A stretch of 64,000 bases of DNA from Pseudomonas graminis. GTDB taxonomy: Bacteria > Pseudomonadota > Gammaproteobacteria > Pseudomonadales > Pseudomonadaceae. The first letter of the stretch is position 1; each line of letters opens with the position of its first letter. The stretch covers positions 46,437 through 110,436 of the forward strand of contig NZ_MDEN01000050.1 of assembly GCF_001705435.1 (NCBI RefSeq). Reading direction: 5' to 3'. Positions 16,368-25,839 of the stretch are shown one piece after another. Both the position numbers and the translations under genes were made by a program. The notes beneath the pieces are model-generated. The model saw only the letters and a list, made by a program, of their open reading frames with translations, was not told where the DNA came from and did no database searches.

Positions 16368-18047
16368 ATGAACGACAAGTACAGACCCCACGACTGGGCC
16401 CCCCACGAGCGACCGACGTTGCCGGGGTCGCCGTCGACGCCCTTGCACGCGACGCCGAAACGCTGGGCCTATGCCATCGTTGGCGTCATCGTGGCGCTGA
16501 CCGGCGGACTCGGCAATGCGCTGGTGGTCGCCAACCTCCAGTACCTGCAGGGCTCGCTCGGCGCTACCCAGGCCGAAATCGCCTGGCTGCCCGCCGCGTA
16601 TGTCATGACCAACGTGTCGATGAACCTGCTGCTGGTGAAGTTTCGCCAGCAGTTTGGTTTGCGGGCGTTCACTGAAGTGTTCCTGGTGCTGTACGCCCTG
16701 GTGACCTTTGCTCACCTGTTCGTCAACGACATCGAATCAGCGGTTGCCGTTCGAGCGGCCCACGGCATGGTCGGCGCGGCGCTGAGTTCGCTGGGCCTGT
16801 ATTACATGATCCAGGCCTTCCCGCAGAAGTGGCGGATGAAAGCGCTGGTGCTGGGACTCGGCACGGCGCAGCTGGCGACGCCGCTGGCGCGACTGGTTTC
16901 CGAAGACCTGCTGCAGATTGCCGAGTGGCGCGGGCTTTACCTGTTCGAACTGGGCATGTGCCTGCTGTCCCTTGGCTGCGTGCTTATTCTCAAACTGCCA
17001 CCCGGTGATCGCTTCAAAGCCTTCGAAAAACTCGACTTCCTGACCTTCGCCTTGCTGGCATCAGGCTTTGCGGCATTGTGCGCGGCGTTGTCCCTGGGGC
17101 GGATCGAATGGTGGCTTGAAGAGCCGTGGATCGGCATCGCCCTGGCGTCGTCCATCGTGCTGATCCTCGCCGGACTGTGCATCGAGCACAACCGCACCCG
17201 CCCGCTGTTGATTACCCGCTGGCTGGGCAGTGGCCGGATGATCCGCTTCGCCTTCGGCGTGCTGCTGACGCGCATCGTGCTGTCGGAGCAATCCACCGGC
17301 GCGGTCGGTTTTCTTCAGGGCCTGAATCAGGGCACCGAGCAGTTGCACACGCTGTACCTGTTCATGCTGCTGGGCAGCGTTGCGGGCCTTGCGGTCAGCG
17401 CGCTGACGATCAATCCCCAGCACCTGTTCAAGCCGCTGATCATTTCCCTGGCGTTGATGGCGATCGGCTCGAGCATGGACAGCTTCTCGACCAGCCTCAC
17501 CCGCGAGCCGCAGATGTATTTCAGCCAGTTTTTGCTGGCGTTCGGCGGCACCTTCTTTCTGGGGCCGACGCTGGTGATGGGCATCAGCGGGGTGATCAGC
17601 AACCCGCGCAACATGGTCAGTTTTTCGGTGATGTTCGGGATTACCCAGAACGTCGGCAGCTTGATCGGCTCGGCGTTGCTGGGCACCTTTCAGGTGTGGC
17701 GCGAGAAATTCCATTCGGCGCATATCGTCGAGCACGTCACGCTGATCGATGCCCAGGTGCAGTCGCGCCTGCAAAGCGCGAGCGGGGCGTATATTTCCGC
17801 CATCGCCGACCCGGCCGCGCGCACCAGCCTGGGCATTCGCTCGCTGGCGACCGCCGCCACCCGCGAAGCCAATACCCTGGCGTACAACGATGTGTTCATG
17901 CTGATCGCTGTCATCGCCGTGCTGACCATGATCTGGATCACCAGCCGCGCCACCTGGCTGTGGATCACCACCGAGCCGGTCGCACCCTTTACTCCGGCGA
18001 CCCCTGCGGCATCTCCTCTCACACCTTCTGGCGCTCAACCTTCATGA
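16368..18047 (+). CDS. MFS efflux transporter, EmrB-like (DHA2 type)
   Basis: A 559-residue inner-membrane transporter with about 14 hydrophobic helices, the DHA2 architecture. The first helix region (RWAYAIVGVIVALTGGLGNALVVANLQYLQG) and helix 13-14 pattern fit EmrB/FarB proteins. It overlaps the following HlyD-type gene by 4 bases (ATGA), the usual EmrB/EmrA-type pairing, although here the permease comes first. No TolC-like outer-membrane gene follows, so a housekeeping TolC is probably used. The ATG at 16368 is chosen over 16335 because the latter adds an unlikely N-terminus. Substrate unknown. Confidence 0.88.
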   Translation: MNDKYRPHDWAPHERPTLPGSPSTPLHATPKRWAYAIVGVIVALTGGLGNALVVANLQYLQGSLGATQAEIAWLPAAYVMTNVSMNLLLVKFRQQFGLRAFTEVFLVLYALVTFAHLFVNDIESAVAVRAAHGMVGAALSSLGLYYMIQAFPQKWRMKALVLGLGTAQLATPLARLVSEDLLQIAEWRGLYLFELGMCLLSLGCVLILKLPPGDRFKAFEKLDFLTFALLASGFAALCAALSLGRIEWWLEEPWIGIALASSIVLILAGLCIEHNRTRPLLITRWLGSGRMIRFAFGVLLTRIVLSEQSTGAVGFLQGLNQGTEQLHTLYLFMLLGSVAGLAVSALTINPQHLFKPLIISLALMAIGSSMDSFSTSLTREPQMYFSQFLLAFGGTFFLGPTLVMGISGVISNPRNMVSFSVMFGITQNVGSLIGSALLGTFQVWREKFHSAHIVEHVTLIDAQVQSRLQSASGAYISAIADPAARTSLGIRSLATAATREANTLAYNDVFMLIAVIAVLTMIWITSRATWLWITTEPVAPFTPATPAASPLTPSGAQPS

Positions 18048-19258
18048 CAGAACCCGGTAAACCTTCTGGCAACGCTTCCAACAGTTCTGCGGGCGGCTCG
18101 GCTCAGTCTCAGGCAACCTCCGCAGCACCTGCACCGGCGGTCATGCCGGCCACCACGCAACCGCGTTCGGCGCGCATACGCCTGGTGTCGTCGATTCTGT
18201 TCGGCGGCATTGCGCTGGCGGGTGTGCTGGTGGTGCTCTACGCGTGGCAGTTGCCGCCGTTCAGCAGCCCGATTGAAAGCACCGAGAACGCGCTGATTCG
18301 CGGGCAGACCACGCTTATCGGTCCGCAGCTGAGTGGCTACGTCTACGAAGTGCCGGTGCAGGATTTCCAGTGGGTGAAGAAGGGCGACCTGCTGGTGCGC
18401 ATCGACGACCGGATTTACCAGCAGCATCTCGATCAGGGCATTGCGCAGTTGGGCGTCCAGAAGGCCGCACTGGCCAATAATCTGCAGCAACGGCGCAGCG
18501 CCGAGGCCACCATCGCCCAGCGTCAGGCGGCCGTTGCGAATGCTCAAGCGCAGAGTGAAAAAGCCGCTGCCGACCTTCGCCGCGGTCAGGCACTGGTGAC
18601 CGATGGTTCGGTGTCCAAGAGCGAATTCGACGTGACCCGCGCCGCGGATGCGCAGGCGAAAGCGGCACTGGCCGAAGCCAAGGCAGCGCTGGAGATTTCC
18701 CGTCAGGACCTGCAGACGGTGATCGTCAATCGCGGCTCGCTGGAGGCCTCGGTGAAGAACGCCGAGGCCGCCATCGAGCTGGCGCGGATTGATCTGACCA
18801 ACACGCGCATTACCGCGCCTCGGGACGGTCAGCTGGGGCAGATCGGGGTGCGCCTCGGTGCGTACGTCAATTCCGGCGCGCAGTTGATGGCCCTGGTGCC
18901 GCGTCCGCGCTGGATCATCGCCAACATGAAAGAGACCCAGATGGCCAACGTGCGCCTGGGCCAGCCGGTGAGCTTCACCGTCGATGCTCTGGAAAACCTG
19001 AAGATGCGCGGTCGGGTGCAGCGCATCTCGCCGGCGGCGGGGTCCGAGTTCAGCCTGCTGCCGGCGGACAACGCCACCGGCAACTTCGTCAAGATCGCCC
19101 AGCGCATCCCGGTGCGCATCACCATCGACGACGACCAGCACGACGTGGACCGGCTGCGCCCCGGGATGTCGGTGGTGGTCAGCATCGACACCAGCCAGGA
19201 CGGCGTCGTACCGCCGGATCCGGTGGATGGGCGGGTGGATTCAGTCGATCCTCGCTGA
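18044..19258 (+). CDS. HlyD/EmrA-like periplasmic adaptor
   Basis: A 404-residue membrane-fusion protein. A serine/alanine/proline-rich cytoplasmic tail (1-45) precedes one transmembrane helix (RLVSSILFGGIALAGVLVVLYAW), then a barrel-sandwich lipoyl-like domain (LIGPQLSGYVYEVPVQDFQWVKKGDLLV) and a long coiled-coil hairpin rich in A/Q/K (about 130-235). A beta-barrel domain follows (ITAPRDGQLGQIGVRLGAYV). It starts within the last codon of the MFS gene and would bridge that permease to an outer-membrane channel. Confidence 0.9.
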   Translation: MTEPGKPSGNASNSSAGGSAQSQATSAAPAPAVMPATTQPRSARIRLVSSILFGGIALAGVLVVLYAWQLPPFSSPIESTENALIRGQTTLIGPQLSGYVYEVPVQDFQWVKKGDLLVRIDDRIYQQHLDQGIAQLGVQKAALANNLQQRRSAEATIAQRQAAVANAQAQSEKAAADLRRGQALVTDGSVSKSEFDVTRAADAQAKAALAEAKAALEISRQDLQTVIVNRGSLEASVKNAEAAIELARIDLTNTRITAPRDGQLGQIGVRLGAYVNSGAQLMALVPRPRWIIANMKETQMANVRLGQPVSFTVDALENLKMRGRVQRISPAAGSEFSLLPADNATGNFVKIAQRIPVRITIDDDQHDVDRLRPGMSVVVSIDTSQDGVVPPDPVDGRVDSVDPR

Positions 19259-19305
19259 TCCGCAGCAGGTTGACGCAAGCGGCGCCGTCGAATGAACGGT
19301 CCGGC

Positions 19306-19848
19306 CTACACCATGCGCTTGACGGTGTTGTCCTTGCGCACGAAGTGGTGCCAGATCGCCGCAATCACGTGCAGGCCTATGACGTAGTAGAAAATCGTGC
19401 CCAGCAAGACGTGGTAATGCTCCAGCGTTTCGGCGGTGTCCTTGGACAGGTCGAACGGCGCGGGAATGCTCAGGGATGTCAAGGGGATCGGCAGTGCGCC
19501 GCGCTCCAGCAGCACCGTGAACAGACCCAGCAGCGGTTGCGCGAACAGGAACGCATACAGCGCGTAATGGGACAGCGTGGCGGCCAGACGCAATACGCCT
19601 TCCAGGGGCGGAGTAATCCCCGGCGGCGTGTGGCGGTGACGCTCGGCGATGCGGAAAAACGCCATGACCAGCACCACGATGCCGACCCAGAAATGCGTTT
19701 GCACAACGAAAGTCCGCGCGTCACTGCCACGGGCCAGCTGGGTGCGGCTCAGGATCAGCGCATACGCCAGCACAATCAGGATCGCCATCACCCAGTGAAA
19801 CCAGCGGGCTTTGTAGCTGTAGCGTTCGGTAGCGGAAGGTTTGCTCAC
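19306..19848 (-). CDS. Cytochrome b561 family membrane protein
   Basis: A 180-residue four-helix di-heme membrane protein. Histidines expected to bind heme are visible in KARWFHWVMAILIV, VVQTHFWVGIVVLV and VIGLHVIAAIWHHFV. Bacterial homologues (CybB type) shuttle electrons from ubiquinol or superoxide at the inner membrane. The GTG at 19848 has AGAGACC upstream and gives the family's normal length; the longer open frame to 20004 adds an implausible Cys/Arg/Ser-rich leader. Confidence 0.88.
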   Translation of the reverse strand: MSKPSATERYSYKARWFHWVMAILIVLAYALILSRTQLARGSDARTFVVQTHFWVGIVVLVMAFFRIAERHRHTPPGITPPLEGVLRLAATLSHYALYAFLFAQPLLGLFTVLLERGALPIPLTSLSIPAPFDLSKDTAETLEHYHVLLGTIFYYVIGLHVIAAIWHHFVRKDNTVKRMV

Positions 19849-20188
19849 GGTCAGGTCTCTTGGTCTGTTTTTTTGAGTGGCGCAGTGCGGTGACCGCCCC
19901 TGCGCTTTCTTAACCCAATGGCTGACGGTCGTCGAGGAGAACGTGCAAGGCGCGCTGCAAGAAAGCCGTCGCTTGTTCCTAGGAGAAACGTGTTGACGAC
20001 ACATGCGCTTACATCTTGGCCACTCATTAATATAAGTAGTATGACTAATTAATTCAGCAATCCCTGGGTGTAACTTTTATTGTGAATCATGACGCATCAA
20101 TACAATTTTGCACTGGATCTTGTATTGAACATTCATTTTCATTCGTTTGAGTTACTTCGAAAAAGGGAAGAAATTCTGATAGAGATTC

Positions 20189-20431
20189 ATGTTCATATCA
20201 GCGATAACAAAGCGTGTTTCTTATTCGAATTTGGCATTAGAATCCCGGCCAATTGCATTTGACAGGTTATGGGAATGGATCCATCTTAGAGCCTCGAAGG
20301 CTCAGTTTCCTGACTATCAGCTTGAAATAGCTGGCATTTTGCCCGTGTACAGCCGGGGCCTCGATTTTCGTGAATTTATCGAACCGGGAAGGGCACCCTC
20401 ATGGATGTTTCGGGCTTCGTTCAGCGATTAA
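20189..20431 (+). CDS. Possible small protein upstream of the transaldolase-like gene
   Basis: An 80-codon open frame in a comparatively AT-rich stretch (20005-20400) that presumably contains the promoter of the sulfotransferase operon. It overlaps the next start by 31 bases, as a cotranscribed gene might. AGAGATTC immediately before the ATG is a poor ribosome site. The translation (WEWIHLRASKAQFPDYQL) resembles nothing I recognise. It may be chance. Confidence 0.35.
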   Translation: MFISAITKRVSYSNLALESRPIAFDRLWEWIHLRASKAQFPDYQLEIAGILPVYSRGLDFREFIEPGRAPSWMFRASFSD

Positions 20432-21627
20432 AAACATATAATTCCGATTCGGAAGTATGGTTCGATTCTTCACCCCTTATATATAAGCAGTGCCAAAGGC
20501 GGTTATTACAGACCTACCCGGATATGCAGTCGTCGGTTATTGCGCTGTTGCCTGAAACACTGGGTTCATCGGCCGCGGGTGTCAGCGGAGCCACTACAAA
20601 TCCTGCGTTGATGGGGCAGGCGTTGGTGACCCATTCAGCCCACTACCGATCATTCCTGCATACCTTGCCGGCGTCCATGCCTGCGGACATTCGCCTGCGA
20701 TCGCTTTATGACCAACTGATCATCGACAGCGCGCAGCTGTTACTACCTCTGTTCCTGCAATCCTGGCATCGAACGGGCTGGCTGTCCGCGCAGATCGAGG
20801 GCGGGCACTGGATGAATCAGGACGCGCTGGTGGCCCGCGGGCTCGAACTGGCGGCGCTGGCGCCGAACATCATGATCAAGATCCCGGGCAGCGCTCAGGG
20901 CTATCGCGCCATCGAGCAACTGGTCGCCCGGGGCTGCTCGATCAATAACACCTTCTGTTTTAGCGTCTCTCAGCTGGATGCCTGCCTCAAGGCCATTCAC
21001 GCCGGGCGCCAGCGGGCGCTTGCCAACGGTGTGAACACGGAGCGGACGCGTTACGTGGTGAGCTTCATGATCGGCCGGCTGGGTGCGGAACCGGAATTCG
21101 AGCGGCAGGCGCGGGGCCGTCGCCTCCACCTTGGCCAGACGGATAAGCGCTGGGCCGAACTTGCGGTGTACCAGGCGATGCAGGCGCTGATGCGACGGTG
21201 CGAGACACCGGCGCAACTGTTGCTGTGCAGTATCAAGGTCGACACCGATGCGCGTGGGCGTGAACATTGCTGGCACCTGCAGCGCACCGGCGCCGACACC
21301 ACGCTGTACACGTTGACGCCTGAACTCATCGAATTCCTCATACGCCGTCAGCAGGCCGTGCGCAGCATCGCACCGGCGACGGAATGGGTGCAGATTCCCG
21401 GCAAAGTGCTGGACCGCCTTCTGGCCATTCCGTATTTCAACCAGGCGTACTTTGAGGGCGGCCTGACCTCGGACGAATACGCCCGTTATCCGGCGTTCCT
21501 GACTGCGGGCAATGACGCACGCCTGGGCGTGCAGCGTCTGCAGGGCTTCATCGCCGACACGCTTGATCCGCCCGTTTCCACGCCGCCCGTCGCGCGTCAC
21601 AAAACGACCATGGAGGGCCGCGCATGA
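20401..21627 (+). CDS. Transaldolase-like protein
   Basis: A 408-residue protein of the transaldolase fold. Family marks are VSGATTNPALMG (the T-x-NP loop), IMIKIPGS with the Schiff-base lysine at residue 160, and GCSINNTFCFSVSQ, the equivalent of the transaldolase NxTxxFS stretch. Classical transaldolases are about 315 residues; this one carries an extended C-terminal region (210-408) and is distinct from the housekeeping enzyme. GGAAGGG precedes the ATG. It overlaps the sulfotransferase by 4 bases (ATGA) and heads a six-gene operon, so it probably builds or rearranges a sugar or small carbon skeleton. Confidence 0.85.
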   Translation: MDVSGFVQRLKTYNSDSEVWFDSSPLIYKQCQRRLLQTYPDMQSSVIALLPETLGSSAAGVSGATTNPALMGQALVTHSAHYRSFLHTLPASMPADIRLRSLYDQLIIDSAQLLLPLFLQSWHRTGWLSAQIEGGHWMNQDALVARGLELAALAPNIMIKIPGSAQGYRAIEQLVARGCSINNTFCFSVSQLDACLKAIHAGRQRALANGVNTERTRYVVSFMIGRLGAEPEFERQARGRRLHLGQTDKRWAELAVYQAMQALMRRCETPAQLLLCSIKVDTDARGREHCWHLQRTGADTTLYTLTPELIEFLIRRQQAVRSIAPATEWVQIPGKVLDRLLAIPYFNQAYFEGGLTSDEYARYPAFLTAGNDARLGVQRLQGFIADTLDPPVSTPPVARHKTTMEGRA

Positions 21628-22361
21628 ACCGCATGATCGGCCTCTGGGCCCATCCCCGCTCGCGGTCGACGATCCTCGAAAGGGTGTTCATCGAGCGCGG
21701 TGACTTCGAGGTTTTTCACGAGCCGTTTTCGCACATGGCCTTCGACGAACAGTCCGCCATTCCCCATGGGGACCTCAACTGCGGCATGCCCCGTGACTAT
21801 GACGCGATCAAAGCCCTGTTGCGCGACGCCCGCCAGCGCGCTCACGTTTTCCATAAGGATATGGCCTACCACTGCCTCACGCCGCTGAAGGCCGACGCCG
21901 AGTTTCTCGCAGAGCAACAGAACGTCTTCATCGTTCGCGACCCGGCCCGGGCGATTGTTTCCCACCACGCCATCTTCCCGCAGATGCCGGCGCACGCCAT
22001 CGGCCATCAAGCGCTGTACGAAGTCTTCTGCGAGGTCAGGCGGCTGACCGGCAAAACCCCTTGTGTGATCAACGCCGAGAACCTGGCCAGCCATCCGGAA
22101 ACCACCCTGCGCAGGCTTTGTGACCACCTGCAGCTGGATTTCCTGCCCGAAGCATTGAGCTGGAATGCGAGGTGCCCCGAGCAATGGAAAGCCTGGCGCA
22201 GCTGGCACAAGGACGCCGAGAACAGCACCACGATCATGCCGGATAGCGCCGATTTCGACCCGCGACCGCTGCACGATAATCCCCATCTGATGGCGTATGA
22301 CCAGCTGCATCGACCTTTCTACGAACGCATGAATCAGTTCACCGAGCAGGGACAGCCATGA
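21624..22361 (+). CDS. Sulfotransferase-family protein
   Basis: A 245-residue cytoplasmic protein with both PAPS-binding elements: the N-terminal 5'-phosphosulfate loop (LWAHPRSRSTIL, residues 7-18) and a 3'-phosphate-binding segment (FIVRDPARAIVSHH, around residue 110). This indicates transfer of a sulfuryl group from PAPS to a hydroxyl or amine. The APS kinase at the end of the same operon could supply PAPS. Overlaps of 4 bases with the genes on both sides indicate translational coupling. The acceptor is unknown. Confidence 0.85.
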   Translation: MNRMIGLWAHPRSRSTILERVFIERGDFEVFHEPFSHMAFDEQSAIPHGDLNCGMPRDYDAIKALLRDARQRAHVFHKDMAYHCLTPLKADAEFLAEQQNVFIVRDPARAIVSHHAIFPQMPAHAIGHQALYEVFCEVRRLTGKTPCVINAENLASHPETTLRRLCDHLQLDFLPEALSWNARCPEQWKAWRSWHKDAENSTTIMPDSADFDPRPLHDNPHLMAYDQLHRPFYERMNQFTEQGQP

Positions 22362-23089
22362 AAAAGATCGTGATCACCGGCGCCGCCAACGGCATTGGCA
22401 AGGCCACCACCCTGGCCTGCGTCAAGGCGGGCTACTACGTCATCGCAGCGGACAGCGACAGGCTGGGCCTGCAGTCGCTTCAGGCAAGCCTGCCCCTGCA
22501 CCGACTGGAAACCCACCTGGCTGACTTCTCCCAGGCGCACGTCTATCAGTCGTTTATCGGCAACCTGTACGACCTTCACAATCACCGGGCGCTGTATGCC
22601 CTGGTCAACAACGCGGGGATCTATCACGGCAAAGGTGTGTACGACTACACCGACGCGGAAGTGGATGAGATCTGGGCCGTCAACCTCAAATCCCTGGGGT
22701 ATCTGTCCAAGGACTTCGCACGGCGGGAGTCGGCGGCCGACTACTCGCGCAGCATCGTCAACATCACGTCGGTGGCAGGGGAGGTCGGCAGCATGGATGC
22801 GTGGTACGGCGTGACCAAGGCTGGCGTGATCGGCCTTACCAAGGCGAACGCCTGGAATTTCGGCCCCCGGATCAGGGTAAACGCTGTGTCCCCGGGGCTG
22901 ATTCGCGACACCTCGATCCATGACCGTATTCCCGAGCACCGACGCCGTGAGTACGAGCGCCAGGAAATCCTCAAGGAGCCCATTCAGCCGGACGGCGTGG
23001 CCGACGTCATTCTGTTTCTGCTGTCGGAACAGAGCCGTCACCTGACCGGAAAAGTCATCGCAGTGGATAACGGCGCCTACCCGCGCTAG
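22358..23089 (+). CDS. Short-chain dehydrogenase/reductase in the sulfotransferase operon
   Basis: A classical SDR of 243 residues. The nucleotide-binding TGAANGIGKATTLA (TGxxxGxG) is at residues 6-19, NNAG at about 85, and the catalytic YxxxK in DAWYGVTKAGVIGLTKA with the preceding serine in VNITSVAG. The C-terminal LTGKVIAVDNGAYPR ending is standard. Aspartate after beta2 (IAADSDRLG) suggests NAD(H) preference. Overlapping starts link it to the sulfotransferase, so it probably oxidises or reduces a pathway intermediate. Confidence 0.92.
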   Translation: MKKIVITGAANGIGKATTLACVKAGYYVIAADSDRLGLQSLQASLPLHRLETHLADFSQAHVYQSFIGNLYDLHNHRALYALVNNAGIYHGKGVYDYTDAEVDEIWAVNLKSLGYLSKDFARRESAADYSRSIVNITSVAGEVGSMDAWYGVTKAGVIGLTKANAWNFGPRIRVNAVSPGLIRDTSIHDRIPEHRRREYERQEILKEPIQPDGVADVILFLLSEQSRHLTGKVIAVDNGAYPR

Positions 23090-23134
23090 CGATCGAAAAC
23101 ACCGTCGTCCCTCACGTATTTCAGGGAGAACACC

Positions 23135-24337
23135 ATGCATCGCAAAAAACTGCTCATCGTTGGCGGCGGCAACCTGTGCCTGCAAGTCCTGCAGATCCTG
23201 GGCCCGCGCAACCCGTTCGAATTCCACGTCGCCAGTCGAGACCTCGGAAAGGCCACGCGGATGTGCAACCTGATCCGACTGGCCGCGCTTCAACAGAACG
23301 TCAACATTCAGATTGAAAGCCATCAGATGGACCTGCGCGAAGCCTGCATCAGCCGCAACGCCGAAACGCTGCTCAAGATTCGCCCGGACATCATCCTCAA
23401 CTGTGCCTCGCTGCAATCCTGGCGGGTGATCACGCAGTTGCCGGCCGAGCGTTTTGCTGCCCTTGATCAGGCGCAGCTCGGGCCCTGGCTGCCGATGCAC
23501 CTGGCGCCGGCCTACGCACTGATGCGAGCCGTCAAACAGTCCTGCCCGAAAAGTCTGGTGGTCAACGCGGCGTTCCCGGATGCGGTCAACCCGATCCTCT
23601 ACAAGGTCGGCATGGCGCCCGACGTCGGCATCGGCAACATCGCCAACCTGATCCCGGCCACCCGCAGCGCCATTGCGCATTTGTCCGGCTGCCTGCCAAC
23701 TCAGGTCTGCGCCAAGCTGGTCGGGCATCACTATTTCAGCCATTGCGTGCCTCGCCATGGCCTGCCGCCGCAACGCATGGAGCCTATCTTCAACCTGACG
23801 TACTGGATCGACGGTGAAGAGCGCACCGGCGAGCACGCGCCCGAGGCTATTTTGGATTGCGTCGCCCGTCAATTCAGCCGGCTGGGCGGCGTCGACGGCC
23901 AGTACCTCACCGCCATGTCGGCGGTGACGGTGCTGGAAAACCTGCACGCCGAGCATGAGGTGCGGGTGCATGGGCCCGGGCCTCAGGGGTTGCCCGGCGG
24001 TTATCCGGTCAAGGTTGGCATGGGCAAAGTCCTGCTCGACCTGCCATACGGCGTGACCCGGGAAGAGGCGATCAGGGTGAATGAGGCGGGGCAGCGGCTC
24101 GACGGCATCACGCTGATTCGTGCCGACGGCTCGGCGGTGTTTGGCGAGGTGCAGAGGCAGATCATGCAGCGCGAGCTCAACTTCGCCATGGCCGAGATGC
24201 GCGTGTGTGACGCTGCGGCGTGGGCGGAAGAGCTGGGCAGCAAATACCTGGCGTACGCAGAAGGCACTCCCCACACCAACAGCCACCACACAGGAGTCGC
24301 CGCCCATGGCGCCGGTCATCGCGCTTCTGCCTGCTGA
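23135..24337 (+). CDS. Rossmann-fold oxidoreductase (saccharopine-dehydrogenase-like)
   Basis: A 400-residue protein with an N-terminal NAD(P)-binding motif (LLIVGGGNLCLQVLQIL, residues 6-22) and the saccharopine-dehydrogenase-like layout VASRDLGKATRM ... DIILNCASLQSW. The middle (VVNAAFPDAVNPILYKVG) and the C-terminal GLPGGYPVKVGMGKVLLDLP are not tied to a function I know. A reducing step on an amino-acid- or opine-like intermediate would suit the family, but that is inference. Its 3' end overlaps the methyltransferase start by 32 bases. The last 20 residues ([16 protein letters not shown]) read as low-complexity tail. Confidence 0.75.
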   Translation: MHRKKLLIVGGGNLCLQVLQILGPRNPFEFHVASRDLGKATRMCNLIRLAALQQNVNIQIESHQMDLREACISRNAETLLKIRPDIILNCASLQSWRVITQLPAERFAALDQAQLGPWLPMHLAPAYALMRAVKQSCPKSLVVNAAFPDAVNPILYKVGMAPDVGIGNIANLIPATRSAIAHLSGCLPTQVCAKLVGHHYFSHCVPRHGLPPQRMEPIFNLTYWIDGEERTGEHAPEAILDCVARQFSRLGGVDGQYLTAMSAVTVLENLHAEHEVRVHGPGPQGLPGGYPVKVGMGKVLLDLPYGVTREEAIRVNEAGQRLDGITLIRADGSAVFGEVQRQIMQRELNFAMAEMRVCDAAAWAEELGSKYLAYAEGTPHTNSHHTGVAAHGAGHRASAC

Positions 24338-25088
24338 CCGATCGGCAATCGCCGATCACGACTACACCCGCCAGTACGTGGCGGACTTCGTCGAGCGCTG
24401 GGACGAACTCATCGACTGGGAAAAGCGCGCAGCCGGCGAGGGTTCTTTTTTCTTCGACCTGCTGCGCCAGGCCGGCGCCTGGCGTGTGCTGGATGCCGCC
24501 ACCGGCAGCGGCTTTCATGGGGCGCAGTTGCACAAGGCCGGCTTTGACGTCACCGCGTGTGACGGCAGCGCGACCATGGTGGATCGCGCCCGGCGCAACT
24601 TCGATCGGCTGGGCGTCGATGTACCGGTCCACCGTTGCGAGTGGCAAGCGCTGGACGCTCGCGTACTGGGCAGGTTCGACGCGGTGCTGTGCCTCGGCAG
24701 TTCGCTTTGCCACCTGTTCGACCGCGACGCGCGCATCGCGGTGTTGAAGCGGTTTCGGCAGATGCTCAAACCCGGCGGAATGCTGCTGATCGATCAGCGC
24801 AATTTCGAAGCGATTCTCGCCGGTCGCTTCACGTCTTCAGGGCGCTATTACTACTGCGGCAACTCCGCCAGCATCACCCTCGGCGAACTCGACGAGGCGG
24901 TGTGCGAGTTCGTGTATCGCTTTGCCGACGGTGCACAGTATCGGCTGCGGGTGTGCCCGATACGCCCGCGACACCTGCAGGAAGAGTTGCGAGAGGCCGG
25001 GTTCCGTACCGTGTCTGCCTACGGCGATTTCAAGCCGATCTACGACGTCATGGACGTGGATTTCGTCATTCACAAAGCACACATCTGA
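24306..25088 (+). CDS. Class I SAM-dependent methyltransferase (sulfotransferase operon)
   Basis: A 260-residue methyltransferase. Motif I is [15 protein letters not shown], the acidic post-I residue is in [15 protein letters not shown], motif II lies in [15 protein letters not shown], and motif III in [14 protein letters not shown]. The arrangement, including DQRNF and the C-terminal beta extension, is reminiscent of glycine/sarcosine N-methyltransferases, so an N-methylation is plausible. The ATG at 24306 lies inside the preceding gene, indicating coupling; the open frame extends further upstream, but only as a shadow of that gene. Confidence 0.85.
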   Translation: MAPVIALLPADRSAIADHDYTRQYVADFVERWDELIDWEKRAAGEGSFFFDLLRQAGAWRVLDAATGSGFHGAQLHKAGFDVTACDGSATMVDRARRNFDRLGVDVPVHRCEWQALDARVLGRFDAVLCLGSSLCHLFDRDARIAVLKRFRQMLKPGGMLLIDQRNFEAILAGRFTSSGRYYYCGNSASITLGELDEAVCEFVYRFADGAQYRLRVCPIRPRHLQEELREAGFRTVSAYGDFKPIYDVMDVDFVIHKAHI

Positions 25089-25113
25089 TGCTGATCCACG
25101 CAGGAGTTTGGTC

Positions 25114-25719
25114 ATGAGCACGCGCCATCCTGGGCTGACGCAGCACCACAACCTGGTGCCGTACCCGTTCAGCGAGATCACTCCGGCCCCGTCCGCCGTC
25201 CGACCGAGGGTCATCTGGTTGACCGGGCTCTCGGCGGCGGGGAAGTCCACCATCGTCGACAGCCTCAACCCGGTGCTGCAGGCGCGCGGGTTAACCACCT
25301 GCATTCTGGACGGGGATTCGGTGCGCACCGGCTTGTGCCGCGATCTGAGTTTTTCTGCGGAGGACCGAGAGGAAAATGTGCGGCGGGTGGCGGAAGTGGC
25401 CGCGTTGATGGTTGATGCGGGGCTGACGGTGATGGTCGCGTTGATCTCGCCCAGCCGCGCGGCCAGGAAGCTGGCCCGCTCGATCGTTGACGGTGCGCGG
25501 TTTGTGGAAGTGTTTGTCGACGTGCCGCTGGCGGTGGCTGAAGCCCGGGACCCGAAGGGGTTGTACCGGCGCGCGCGGGCAGGGGGCATTCCGGGGTTTA
25601 CCGGGGTGGATTCAGCGTATGAACCGCCGGTGTTTCCGGAGCTGCATATTCGCAGTGATGAAGTGGATGTGGGGCGGGCGGTGAAGATGATTGATGACTG
25701 GTTGTTGGCGCGGGGGTAG
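25114..25719 (+). CDS. Adenylylsulfate (APS) kinase
   Basis: A 201-residue APS kinase, which phosphorylates APS to PAPS, the sulfuryl donor. The Walker A loop is [11 protein letters not shown], followed by [28 protein letters not shown], a close match to the CysC signature. [24 protein letters not shown] is the family's lid region. CAGGAG precedes the ATG at 25114. It stands alone rather than fused to CysN, and as the last gene of the operon it probably feeds the sulfotransferase at 21624, not assimilation. Confidence 0.92.
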   Translation: MSTRHPGLTQHHNLVPYPFSEITPAPSAVRPRVIWLTGLSAAGKSTIVDSLNPVLQARGLTTCILDGDSVRTGLCRDLSFSAEDREENVRRVAEVAALMVDAGLTVMVALISPSRAARKLARSIVDGARFVEVFVDVPLAVAEARDPKGLYRRARAGGIPGFTGVDSAYEPPVFPELHIRSDEVDVGRAVKMIDDWLLARG

Positions 25720-25839
25720 GGCGCTGTGTATCGGCTGTGCACGCTTTCACCGTGCGTGATGGGCCGCAAAATGGCTCATTGCAGCACCACGGTACGGAAA
25801 CTGCATAGCGCCCCCTACCGCCAATCCGATGACAGCCCA

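Noticed and set aside
17126..18043. Long upstream extension of the HlyD frame through the MFS gene
   Set aside because: It reads the MFS gene in another frame (Arg/Ala/His-rich); the adaptor starts at the overlapping ATG 18044.
22334..24319. 661-codon minus-strand open frame opposite the SDR/oxidoreductase genes
   Set aside because: It is antisense to two well-supported enzymes with clear motifs; its translation is Arg/His/Gln-rich and family-less, as GC-rich shadow frames are.
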